Shown in pieces: positions 47,712 to 59,259 of a stretch of DNA of 64,000 bases. Position 1 is the stretch's first letter. The number at the start of each line of letters is the position of its first letter. The stretch comes from Cokeromyces recurvatus (Eukaryota; Mucoromycota; Mucoromycetes; Mucorales; Mucoraceae). The notes under the pieces are model-generated. The model was not told where the DNA came from, ran no database searches, and saw only the letters and a program-made list of their open reading frames with translations. A program made the position numbers and the translations under genes. The DNA lies in contig NW_026251394.1 of assembly GCF_025118155.1 (NCBI RefSeq), positions 620,001 to 684,000 on the forward strand, written 5' to 3'.

Positions 47712-48950
47712 ATGCCATCGCCTCCAAAACCTTGGGAAGTTAATAATAGTAATGAACTAACAACATCAACCACAAGTCCATCAGTATTACAAACAACAAC
47801 GCCTTCTTCAGTTGCACCTGCAATACCTAATAGATCTTCAGCAATGGGGACAGGCTATGGAGGTTTGTCTGCTAAAAAAAAAAAAAAAAAAAAAAACTAT
47901 ACAGCTTATTCATTTTATATATTTTTATATATATAAGGTTACGGTACATCAAGTTATGGAGGATATGGTGCATCAAGTTATGGAGGGTACGGCGCATCCA
48001 ATTATGGAGGATACGGCACATCAAGTTATGGAGGATACGGCGCATCCAATTATGGAGGATATGGGACAGGTTATGGAACTTATAGTAGTCCGTATAGTAG
48101 ATTAGGGATGGGCTATGGTTCTAGTTATGGTGGATATAATAGTTATTCACCTTATAACCGATTTGGCAGTGTATATAATAATCGATTTGGAACAGGAGGA
48201 GGAGGAGCTGAAGATTTTAATCTAACACAGCGTATGGAATCTGGTACAAGGGCTACATTTGATATTTTAGAATCTATTGTAAGTGCATTTGGTGGATTTG
48301 CACAAATGCTAGATTCAACTTATATGGCAACCCATTCTAGTTTTATGGCTATGGTAGGCGTAGCAGAACAATTTGGGCATCTAAAGCATTATTTGGGTGA
48401 TATCTTCAGTTTATATGCTTTAATAAGATGGTTAAAACGAATGTTATATAAATTGACAGGCAGAACACCGCCGCCAGAGTTATCGTCATCATCATCATCA
48501 TCACCACCTGATCAAACAGAACAACTTCAGATTACAGAAAATGGAGAAGAGGAAGCAGAAGAAATAACACATCATATAGAGCAACCATTTCGTAGTCACA
48601 GTAAACGATCTGTTCTTTTCTTTTTAGCCTTAATCACAGGCTTACCTTACTTGATGTATAAATTAATTCAAAAATCAAATGAATATAAACTTCGACAGAG
48701 AATGATAATACCACAGATAAGCGCTCCTCCACCAGAGATAGCTAGAGTCATTCATAATTTTATTGCAGAAAGCCCTATTGAATTAGATTTACGACAAGGA
48801 GAAATGATCCATGTATTATCAAAGGTAGATCCTGCAACAGGATTAGTATCAGAATGGTGGCAAGGAAGAAATGCACATGGTGATATCGGTGTCTTCCCAG
48901 CGAATTTTGTACAAATAGAAAGTAATCATTATAACAATAGGCTATATTAA
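47712..48950 (+). CDS. PEX13: Peroxisomal membrane protein Pex13
   Basis: Two exons, 47712-47862 and 47938-48950, 387 residues. Starts MPSPPKPWEV, a typical Pex13 beginning. Residues about 47-125 are a tandem repeat of GGYGxSxYGGYG units, coded by near-identical 15-30 bp DNA repeats. Then the Pex13 N domain (TQRMESGTRATFDILESI, GVAEQFGHLKHYLG), a Ser/Glu-rich linker, a membrane segment (VLFFLALITGLPYLMYKL, about 278) and a C-terminal SH3 domain (ARVIHNFIAES ... EWWQGR ... GVFPANFVQI, about 325-382). Pex13 forms the docking complex with Pex14; its YG-rich N part forms a permeable meshwork for cargo import in other fungi. The intron contains an A-rich run. It converges with SKN7 (91 bp). Confidence 0.95.
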
Positions 48951-48985
48951 GCTATACCTCCTCCCTTATAATGAAATAAGAAAGT

Positions 48986-49016
<31 letters not shown>

Positions 49017-49041
49017 TTTCATTCCATTTTATATATTGTAT
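48951..49041. repeat. (TTTA)n tract between PEX13 and SKN7
   Basis: About ten copies of TTTA (48981-49019) fill the short convergent gap between the two stop codons; both genes must polyadenylate in or near it. Confidence 0.7.
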
Positions 49042-51479
49042 TTATTCATGACGAGGCCTTTTATCGGCAGTAACAGTCTCAAATGAAGCTGATTGTTGCT
49101 TTTGTTGAGTTGTTACTGGTATAATATTGGTAGTAGGAACTGCCCAAATAAATTTACCATCATTATTAGGAATAATGGCAGGTGGAGGATTTTGTTGTTG
49201 AGGTGGCTGTTGTGGCCAAAATGTAACGTTTGATATATCATTGTTTGTCATATTATTTAAAGTTGCATTGATAGGAACTGAATTCATAGTGACTGGATAT
49301 GGATAAGGTGCTAATGGAAATGTATTCTGTGTTGCTGTTGCTGATAATGTATTATGATAGGATGGGGCCTGTTGTTGAAGAGGAATAGTTGATGACGGTG
49401 ATGATGATGATGATAATGAAGGAGACGATGATGACGATGATGAAGCTGGTGACGAAGTATTTATGATAGAAGAAGACCCTATTATATTGCCACCACTTTG
49501 TTGTAATAAATTCATGTTGTCTTGACTTATTGGTGGTTCTAATCCTTGAACTCTTTGAATGGCCTTTAAATGAGCACAATATTTTTCTAGCATTTGATAT
49601 AAAGTACGTTTTGAAAACGGTTTCGGTAGAATATCTGTCATTCCACTTCCAATATATTGCATAATATCATTATCTGTAAAATTAGATGTCATTGAAATAA
49701 TGGGTGTTAACGCATCATATTGTCGAATACTACGAGTAGCTGAAATACCATCCATTTTAGGCATTACAATATCCTATAGAATTCATTATTATTTACTATA
49801 AAATACATTCATGTATCTTTGCTAAAAAAAAAAAAGGTACTTTACCATAAGAATTAAATCATATTTCTCTAATCCCATCTTTTTAAGTGCTTCAACACCA
49901 TCTTTTGCCAGGTCAATTGTACAGCCAATAACCTGTAAGAGTTTACCACTTAAATCACGATAAACAGAATCATCATCTACTAATAAAATACGAGGGGGGA
50001 CAGTCCAGCTGACCTGTGATGATGACAGAGGGGATGAAGTCGAAGATGATAAAGAAGAAGGTGATTTTCGTTTTATACCAGTCGTATTTATAGGAGTAGA
50101 TGTTGATGTTGATGTTGCTGTGGCTGCTGCTGCTGCTGTTGCTGCTGATGCTGTTGCCGCTGCTGTGGCTGCTGTGGCTGTGGATATTGAAGTATAAGTA
50201 GGAAATGTAGATGTTTGATCAGCAGCCATAATTTCAATTGCAGGTTTATTATCTCTGACTGCCATATTAGAGGATAATCTTCCCAAAGTAACAAATGTAA
50301 GCCCCTCTGCTGTTTTAAGTGGTGATCCGATTAAACTTCCTGCATTCATAGAAGCAGCAGCAGCAGCAGCAGATACAGTCTCAGGATCTGCACTAAGAGA
50401 AAGATTGTGTTGTGGTTGCTTCATTTCTTGTTGTTGAATTTGTAAAATTGATTTATGAATAAGTGGAGGTTCTTTCTTGATACCAAGAAGCTCATTCAAT
50501 TTATTCATCCTTTCAGCATTTGACTGAGATATTCGAGAATATGATTCTAATATTATTTGGGCCCGTGACTGACGATTATTATTATTATTAGAAGAAGAAG
50601 CTGATTCTATACATGTAAAGACAGGTTTAAATTTAACTGTTTCATATGCATAAAAAAAAAACTCTTACGTTTTTCATTATCTGCAATTAATTTTAAAAAG
50701 TCCTGAATTATCTTGTCCTTTTCGATTAAAGTTTTACTAAAGTTAGCTAATTCAATCATTATATGTTCATCAGTTTGTTTTAATTTTTCAATGTTATTTT
50801 CCATTGCTGCCCTGGACTTCTTTAATTGATCAATTTGAGATTGTAAATTCATACTAATTTTTTGTATATTTAACAAAGAGGACGACTCTTTTACAGTAAC
50901 TGGATTCACAATGCTCTGTGAAACATTCGGTATCTCTTCCTTGTTAGCTACTATTTTATATTTATTGCCTGGTACTTTTCTTTTGATATCTTCTAAAAGG
51001 TCTTTTCTGTCTCTCATAAATTTTGGATGAACAAACTCCCAAGCCTAAATAAAGGAAGTCTACCATAAATATCCATCTTATTTACATATACATGCATATA
51101 TTTATATTTACTTGATCACCATAAGGTCTTTGTCCGTCATCAGTATTTCTTATTTTATGAAAATCGTATTTATTTAATTGACGTACAAAACTAGCAAAAT
51201 TACAATGTTTGAAATGCTTTGGTAAAATAGATTTTGAGAATTCATTGGTATCTTTTACTATAAATGTTGTTCCATCCGTGCTCCAACAAAACACATCTTT
51301 AAATGCTTTATTTTCCAGCATTCTATAGAAAGTCATTTTTTTTTTTAAAAAAAAAAAAAAAATCCCACATTTCTTCATAAAACTAACCTAAATAACTTTT
51401 GAATAAATTCTGGTACAGACCCACCAGAGGAGCCTTCAGTATCCTTTGATATTGATTTGGTTACTTTATTTTTAGACAT
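49042..51479 (-). CDS. SKN7: Skn7/Prr1-type response regulator with HSF DNA-binding domain
   Basis: Five exons: 51388-51479, 51112-51322, 50669-51044, 49846-50606 and 49042-49773, 723 residues. Residues about 22-105 form an HSF-type DNA-binding domain (VPEFIQKLFRMLENKAF, FCWSTDGTTFIVKD, FASFVRQLNKYDFHKI). A coiled coil follows (about 165-215). The receiver domain (about 432-545) has ILLVDDDSVYRDL, phospho-acceptor Asp at MDIVMPKMDG (the first Asp), the MTSN switch residues and the conserved Lys in LPKPFSK. Skn7 is the end point of a fungal phosphorelay for osmotic, oxidative and cell-wall stress. Between the domains and at the C terminus lie Ala-, Thr-, Ser- and Gln-rich low-complexity runs encoded by trinucleotide repeats. 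Confidence 0.95.
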
Positions 51480-52449
51480 ATTTTAAAATCATATTTTCAA
51501 CAGAAAAGGAAGGAAAAAAAAAAAATAAAAATAAAATAAAACTAAAAAAAATAAAAAATAAAAAATAAACAATTGTCCACCACACTCCGAAATAGACCAT
51601 TCTATCTCCCCCCCTTTTTTTTTTTTTTTTTTTTTTTATACATTACTAATTTGTATAAAGCATTAAAAAAAAAAAAAAAAAGAAGTTCATTACTCAATTC
51701 AGTTTTCTAGTATAGTTAAACTGGAACTCTTCATTGCATGTAGGTGTTGTTAACATGAAAATGGGTCTACTACGCATAAACAATTGAATAAATTACAAAA
51801 CATGTTGAGATGACAATCAAATTCAACGCACTTTACAAAGCTGATTTTAATTTATAATCAAAAAAAATCAGTGAAAAAAGAAAAAAGAATGTGAAATAAA
51901 AAAAAAAAAAATGAATGCTTTAGGCCAAAATTGGACAAAAAGAATAGCAATAAAAAAAACGTAGTATTGTTTTGTCTGATCAATCTAGATTATCAAAAAA
52001 TGAATGAAAATGATGTCAATCAAAGGAAAAGTTTTTATTCATGTATTTTAAAAGGAAGACACCAAAAGTAAATAATTCAACTAAACCCTCAAAGTGATGC
52101 ATAACTGTATAATGTTATGAAATGATAACCTAATTGAACTATTAATCCTTTTTAATCATGACAATATGAAATGAAGTTTCATGTATTGAGATTCTAATCT
52201 AGTGACTGTATTAGATTATTAGTTTTCAAAACTTTTTTAAAGTTATGCATAAATCTATTGACTAATGTTCATAAAGAAAAAAAGATAGTATTGTATTCTT
52301 TTTTTTTTTTCTTAATGAAATAGAACTTCATAATAGATTAGAAATGTTATTAGAACTATGAACTATTCCAGTATTGATGTCGCCTTTTATTTAACTTATT
52401 TTTTTGCCAAATCATATATATTTGTTATATATATAAACTATTTTAATTA
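51480..52449. other. Intergenic region
   Basis: Promoter side of SKN7 followed by AT-rich spacer to the 3' end of SF3B4. Contains T and A runs (about 51614-51638 and 51665-51680). No gene recognised. Confidence 0.5.
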
Positions 52450-53420
52450 TTACCATGTTGAATATCCCATGGGAGGTCTTGGGGGGTATCCCATAGCACC
52501 TGCCATTGGCGGTAGAGGAGGTGGAGGAGGTCTAAAGGTAGCACCATTATAAGCAGCAGCAGCAGTAGGAGGAGGAGGAGGGGTAACCATAGTTGGCATG
52601 ATCGTAGTTGCGCCAACACCTAAAGCGGGAGCCATAGGTGGTCCACCAACATACAAACGATTTGGCATCTGTACATTCTTTCTACCTTCTGCAGCCAATA
52701 ATCTTTCTGCTGCGGAACCATGTCTTTCTCCTTTACCATCCTTTTTAAATGCATAAGATACTGAAATTTGTTTATTCATCAAGTATTGTCCTTCCATTGA
52801 GTCAATAGCTGCATCAGAGGATTCGAAATTATCATAGCTAATAAAGCCAAATCCTTTTGATACGCCTGTCTCTGGATCTCTAGATATTTTGGGTGTATTG
52901 ACAATTAAACCAAAAGCACTAAATGTGTCATATAATAATTTCTCGTCAACATCAGGATCCAGATTACCAATAAATAATGTTGCTCCCACGTCCAAATTCT
53001 TTTTATCTGAAGTTGCCTAAAAAGAAAAAGAAAGAGAGAAAGAGAAAAAACAGTGTTAAATAATGTTAACCTAATTGTTGAAATTATTAACATACCTTGT
53101 TGACACGAATAGGCTTACCATATAGTCGTACTTGATTCATGATTTTGATTGCATAGTCAGCGTCTTCTTCTGTTAAAAATTCAACAAATCCATAACTTTG
53201 ATGCGTTTGCGTCACTCTATCTTTTGGTAAATGCACATTGACTATGATTTAATTGTTAATAAACAATGTAATTAATAATAATAATAATACTAATGAAAGT
53301 ATTCTTACCAACTGGTCCAGCTTGTAACATGAGTTCCCAAATAAGTGATTCCGTACATCTTTCATCAAGATTACCGATATAAATAGTGGCTTCTTGATTA
53401 CGCTCGATCTGTTGTGCCAT
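52450..53420 (-). CDS. SF3B4: Splicing factor 3b subunit 4 (SF3b49/Hsh49)
   Basis: Three exons: 53309-53420, 53096-53241 and 52450-53016, 274 residues. Two RNA recognition motifs in tandem: RRM1 has RNP2 TIYIGNLDE and RNP1 [12 protein letters not shown]2 has [13 protein letters not shown] and KGFGFISYD. The short linker and wording ([33 protein letters not shown]) are specific for SF3B4, the U2 snRNP subunit that contacts pre-mRNA near the branch site. The C-terminal tail is Pro/Gly/Met-rich (about 190-274), shorter than the human one. Its own transcript has two introns. Confidence 0.95.
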
Positions 53421-53802
53421 TAGGATCTAACGTGTATGTATAAAAATATAGATATAAATGTATAAGTATATATTACCAGAAAAAAAAAAAAAAAAAAAAA
53501 AAAGCAGTTATTTTTTTTTTATTTTTTATTTATTTTTTATTTTTTTTTTCATTAGCGTTATCGCTATTTAAATAAACTCAAAAAAAGAAAAAAAAAAATT
53601 ATGTGTCTTAAGGTTATCATGGTTAATTCTGTTCAAAATCTACAAAATGAAATTAATTGTTTTATATAACTGAAAAAGACGAAATAATAGAACATCTGAA
53701 TTAAACTCTCTAAATTGCTATATATAATAATTATAATACTTTTTTTTTAAAGAAAAAAATTACTATAATCTACTGGAAATAAGAGCTTTATAGAAAATTC
53801 TA

Positions 53803-53862
<60 letters not shown>

Positions 53863-54393
53863 TATATATGTGCTGCATTATTATGTTAGTTAATAGTTCA
53901 ATAGGAATTATGAGGAGATAAAAGAGAAATGAAAAGATAAGGTATTTTAGCTGATAATGGAAAAAAAAAAGAAAAGAAAAGAAAAAGGGCAGCATTTAAA
54001 TGGTTAAAGGAAGGCTTCCTGTTTTTGTTGGAAAAGGAGAATAATATACATGAAATGTAACACATTAAATTCAAATATATCTTTGTATAACAATATAGTG
54101 TTCCAATCAAGAGAGCAAATAATACAGACAGACAGTCATTCATTTATTTACAATAATAAGTAAGAAAAAAAATATACATCTTGGGCATATAGAATTGAGG
54201 GCATACATATAAATATATAAGAAGGGATAAGGGTATATCATAATTGTGTACATGTATATAAAGGGCATAAAAAAAAACAAAGAAAGATATGATGTATAAT
54301 ATACAAAAGAGAGAAAGAGTGAGTGAGTGAGTGAGAGTGAATCATATATGATAATTGCATTTTGTTGTGACGGTAGTTATAATAATGACTGGA
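53421..54393. other. Intergenic region with A53 tract
   Basis: Holds an A53 run (53806-53858), the longest homopolymer of the window, followed directly by (TA)n. The right part (54130-54350) has TA-rich and (GAGT)n short repeats. No gene is supported. Confidence 0.55.
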
Positions 54394-55206
54394 TTACATA
54401 ATAAATGATGAAGGATAATAATAATCCAAATCACTACTGATAGTATTGTAATGATGATAGTCAAAGACTGTTTCTTGATGCTGATAACATTCGGAATTCG
54501 TATGAGTAGGTTCAAATAGAAGAGTGTTATAAAATGGGAAATCGAGAGAGGATATTTGATCAGAGAAAAGACTAGATGGTTCAGATATCGATGAATCAAT
54601 AGAAGAACATGGTGAAGACATCACGATGATATTAGATTCTTGCTGCTGCTGCTGCTGCTGCTGTTGATGTTGTAGTTGTTCTACTTCGTCTTGTTTTATA
54701 GGACACTGTTGTTGTTGTTGTTGTTGTTGCTTTATTTCTTCTTGTTTTATACCATATTGCTGTTCTACTTCTTTTTGTTTTTTATGACACTGTTTGAGAT
54801 CATTCAAGCGCTTTTCTAATTTTGACATTTTGCGACCTAGGTGATTGATCTGAAGTTCTAAATCATCATAAGCAGTTAAAAGTTCCTTTTCCATTGCACC
54901 AAGACGTGTTGCATTTTTAAATTTGTCAAGTTCTGGCTTACTACTGGTATAAGTAAGATTTAGGCTTTGATAATGAACCATGATAGTAGCCACAGCATCA
55001 TATGTAAACGAAATCTCGTTTTCTAAAGATTCAATTTCTTTATGTATGTTATTGGTTAGATCATCTGTCAAAACAGAATGAACACGCGTATTATGAGTCG
55101 CTGTTGTTTTTGTACGTTTATGAACACGATCATGAGTCGATTTATATGTAGAAACACGTTGAGTAGTCCATTTAAGTGGCTTATTCTTTTTTGATGATGA
55201 AGTCAT
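54394..55206 (-). CDS. Coiled-coil protein with polyQ tracts, unknown family
   Basis: Single exon, 270 residues. Begins with a basic, Thr/Ser-rich segment (about 1-45, KKNKPLKWTTQRV). Residues 50-150 are a predicted long helix with heptad-like spacing (EIESLENEISF, LLTAYDDLELQINHLG, KMSKLEKRLNDLK), likely a coiled coil. Two polyglutamine stretches follow (about 158-195), coded by CTG/TTG repeats on the + strand, then an acidic/aromatic Ser-rich C terminus (FDYHHYNTISSDLDYYYP) that could act as an activation-type region. No DNA-binding domain is recognised. It may be a regulatory or cytoskeletal protein; function unknown. Confidence 0.65.
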   Translation of the reverse strand: MTSSSKKNKPLKWTTQRVSTYKSTHDRVHKRTKTTATHNTRVHSVLTDDLTNNIHKEIESLENEISFTYDAVATIMVHYQSLNLTYTSSKPELDKFKNATRLGAMEKELLTAYDDLELQINHLGRKMSKLEKRLNDLKQCHKKQKEVEQQYGIKQEEIKQQQQQQQQCPIKQDEVEQLQHQQQQQQQQQESNIIVMSSPCSSIDSSISEPSSLFSDQISSLDFPFYNTLLFEPTHTNSECYQHQETVFDYHHYNTISSDLDYYYPSSFIM

Positions 55207-55339
55207 AAAATATATATTTAAGAAGAGTGAGATATAACAAAAATAGAAGGAAAAGTAAAAAGTTTTTTTTTTTTTTTTTCGTTTTTAAATTAATATTGCA
55301 TTTTATATATAAACTCCAGGAAGTTGCAGTGGTGGCGAA

Positions 55340-55372
<33 letters not shown>

Positions 55373-55909
55373 AAAACAATGAAGTACAACTTGGCATGTC
55401 CAATTATAGAAGTGCATCTTGTTGTTTGATTGGCTTTCCCTTTTTCAGGCACACAAAAAAAAAAAAAAAATACCATCGTGCATCGTTTTACATGACTCCG
55501 TCATATATGTATCTATATGAATCTTTTTTTAGTTAAGCTTTTTTTTTTTTCTGTTTTAATTTTTAATTTTAATTTAAACTTTGTTAACAAGATAAAAGAA
55601 ATGGTAAAACAAATCTAAAAATAAATAGGTAAAAGAAGAAGAAAGAAAATTCAATGATTTACATGACTACGATTCTATGCGTAACACGGCTTCTTCGGGC
55701 GAAAACAAAAAAGGTTCCTTTACAATAATGTCCGTGTATTATTTAACTTTGAACATGCATATATTATTTCTATAAATAAATTGATCAAGGCAAATGATAA
55801 TAACACTATCGAACATCAGGTACATATAAAATGAACTAAAATAGTAGATATAATAATTATTACGGAACCCTTTTAAATGTACATGAATTTAGCTGTATTA
55901 TAATATTAA

Positions 55910-55960
<51 letters not shown>

Positions 55961-56145
55961 ACTCTGTTATGTAAAATACAGTATATATAAATGGAGAGTT
56001 TTTTTTTTCTTGTAATAAACATTTTCTTCATAATGGTTATTTATAATTTAACTTCAAAACGTCTTTTTTTTTGTCGATATATGTAGCGTAATCCATATTA
56101 TGATTATGATTACCAAGCAATTGAACGTTTGTGTGTAGTAGAGTG

Positions 56146-56187
<42 letters not shown>

Positions 56188-56343
56188 ATTTATAGAATAT
56201 GACATGTATACGTTATTTAAACCAATCAAAAATTGATATTTTTATTTTGTTATAAAAAAGAAAACTTATTATTATCTAATAATATGTGCATGCATATACT
56301 ACAAAGGAGATGACATAGAAGAGATACATACAAATGCAAATTT
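55207..56343. other. Intergenic region rich in A/T runs
   Basis: Contains T17 (55263-55279), A-rich (55342-55370), T46 (55912-55957) and A38 (56148-56185) runs. No coding frame or RNA gene recognised. Confidence 0.55.
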
Positions 56344-57512
56344 TTATTTGCCGTTAAATAGTTTATGGAAGACAGGAATCAATTGTTGAGCAACAGTAAA
56401 ACTGAAAATCAACTTGGGACCAACCTATTTGGGGATGTTTTAATAAAAAAAAATAAAATACAATTGGAATGTTGTTTAACTTACCACCAAGATTTTGGGA
56501 GTTAAACCCTTAAAGAAGCCACCGAATCCTTCATACTTGATAAGATCCTTTACAATCTTGAATCCAGACTCAGGGTTTTCAAAGTTACGATTCTGAATAC
56601 GTGTCTTTACGACATCTAAAGGAGCAGCCACCGTAATCGAAGCCACAGCACCACCAATAGAGGCACAAAAGTTTTGAAAGAAAGTAGCTTGACTGTAATC
56701 GCTTAAGCTAAATAAATATTCTTTTACAAAAGCAGAACCACCAAAGAGAGCAAAAGAACCAGGGGCATTACGAGCTGCTGTCCAACCAGCACCACGATAT
56801 AAACCCATACCTTCATCTTTTACAATCTTTAAGAAACCACGACCACGGAATGCGTCGGGATTCGTTTGTCGCTTGATCTTTAAAACATCTAATGGCAATA
56901 ATGCAATTTCACCAATGCCGACCAAACTGCCTGCTGTAGCATGCATCATTGTTTTACCTGTCTTCTCACCAAATGCATTCACAAATAGATCTTTGTGATG
57001 TTGATTCAAATAATCTTTAACAAAAGGTTGACCACCAAATTTATAAACTCTTTGGGCGACTTTATATCCTGCTGCAAAACCAAGACCTGGGAAAAGAGAT
57101 GCATATTTCTTTAAGAATCCTGCATTGGCTGCTTCCTATTTTTCCATGAGGTTATCATCTTTTTTGTTTCTATTCCTTTCACCCCCCCTCCCATATAACA
57201 CCCACCCATCCACCCCCTGTTATTAAATGCACTTGCCTTGAAAATAATTTGATCAATAATAGTCTTATTTTCACCAAAAGTACGAGCAGAAGACCAAATC
57301 TAAAAGAAAGAAAGTAAGAAAAGGAGAATAAATGACATGTATCACATCTTTATAATTTTATATCTTACTTTTGTTTGGTTACTCATTAAACGTTTAGCCA
57401 CTGTGTCCACAGGGTGAAAAATGATTAATTCAAGGACACCAGAACTGGCACTACCTGCAAAACGTGCTAAACCAGATTCTGATTTTCCAGAAGCAACAGG
57501 AGGAGGAGACAT
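56344..57512 (-). CDS. GGC1: Mitochondrial GTP/GDP carrier Ggc1
   Basis: Four exons: 57369-57512, 57237-57299, 56485-57135 and 56344-56424, 312 residues. A mitochondrial carrier with three modules, each with the PxD/E motif: FHPVDTVAKRLMSN, LLPLDVLKIKRQTNP and AAPLDVVKTRIQNRN. The text closely follows yeast Ggc1/Yhm1 (GSASSGVLELIIFHPVD, RGAGWTAARNAPGSFALFGG, FKGLTPKILV). It exchanges GTP for GDP across the inner membrane and affects mitochondrial iron balance. Intron 2 starts with GC (AAG|GCAAGT at 57237/57236) instead of GT; the frame closes only with this donor, so it appears to be a genuine GC-AG intron. Confidence 0.95.
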
Positions 57513-57693
57513 TACAAGAATTTGTGGACGAAAAAAAAAAAAAAAAAAAAAAAAATGTTTAAAAAAAAAATATCTTTATTTATTATGTTGTTCCTGGGGG
57601 GCTTTCAAAAAAAAAAAAAAAAAAAAAAAAAAAATAGGTAACAATCGGAAATATAAATTTTCATAATAAACCATTTATTTTTTGTTTTCTTTT

Positions 57694-57724
<31 letters not shown>

Positions 57725-57944
57725 TTTGAAAGGAAGGTTAGCTAGAATAAAAGTAAACGAAAAAAAAAAAAAGACTTGCCAACTTCTTTAACGAAAACAT
57801 AATCATTTTTTTCTCTCTTTCTAAACAAGCTTTTTTTTCTTTTTTTTTTTTTTTTTTTTGCTTTGTTTATGACTGCTACAAGTCATGTTTTGACAGGTTA
57901 CATTGTATGACTCACGGTTATTTAAATACGTATTTAATTTTATT
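57513..57944. other. Intergenic region with A and T runs
   Basis: Several A and T runs (about 57531-57554, 57608-57633, 57703-57727, 57840-57859). Contains the GGC1 promoter; no gene seen. Confidence 0.5.
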
Positions 57945-59121
<1,177 letters not shown>

Positions 59122-59259
59122 TATTATTTATCACTTCTAATAAAGAAGAAAAGGAAACCAAAAAAAAAAAAAAAAAAAAGGAGAGTAAACAAATGAAATA
59201 TTTATTTCCCAGTTAAATAAAAGATGACTAAAAACAAAGTCTTAAATTTCATGTGATTA

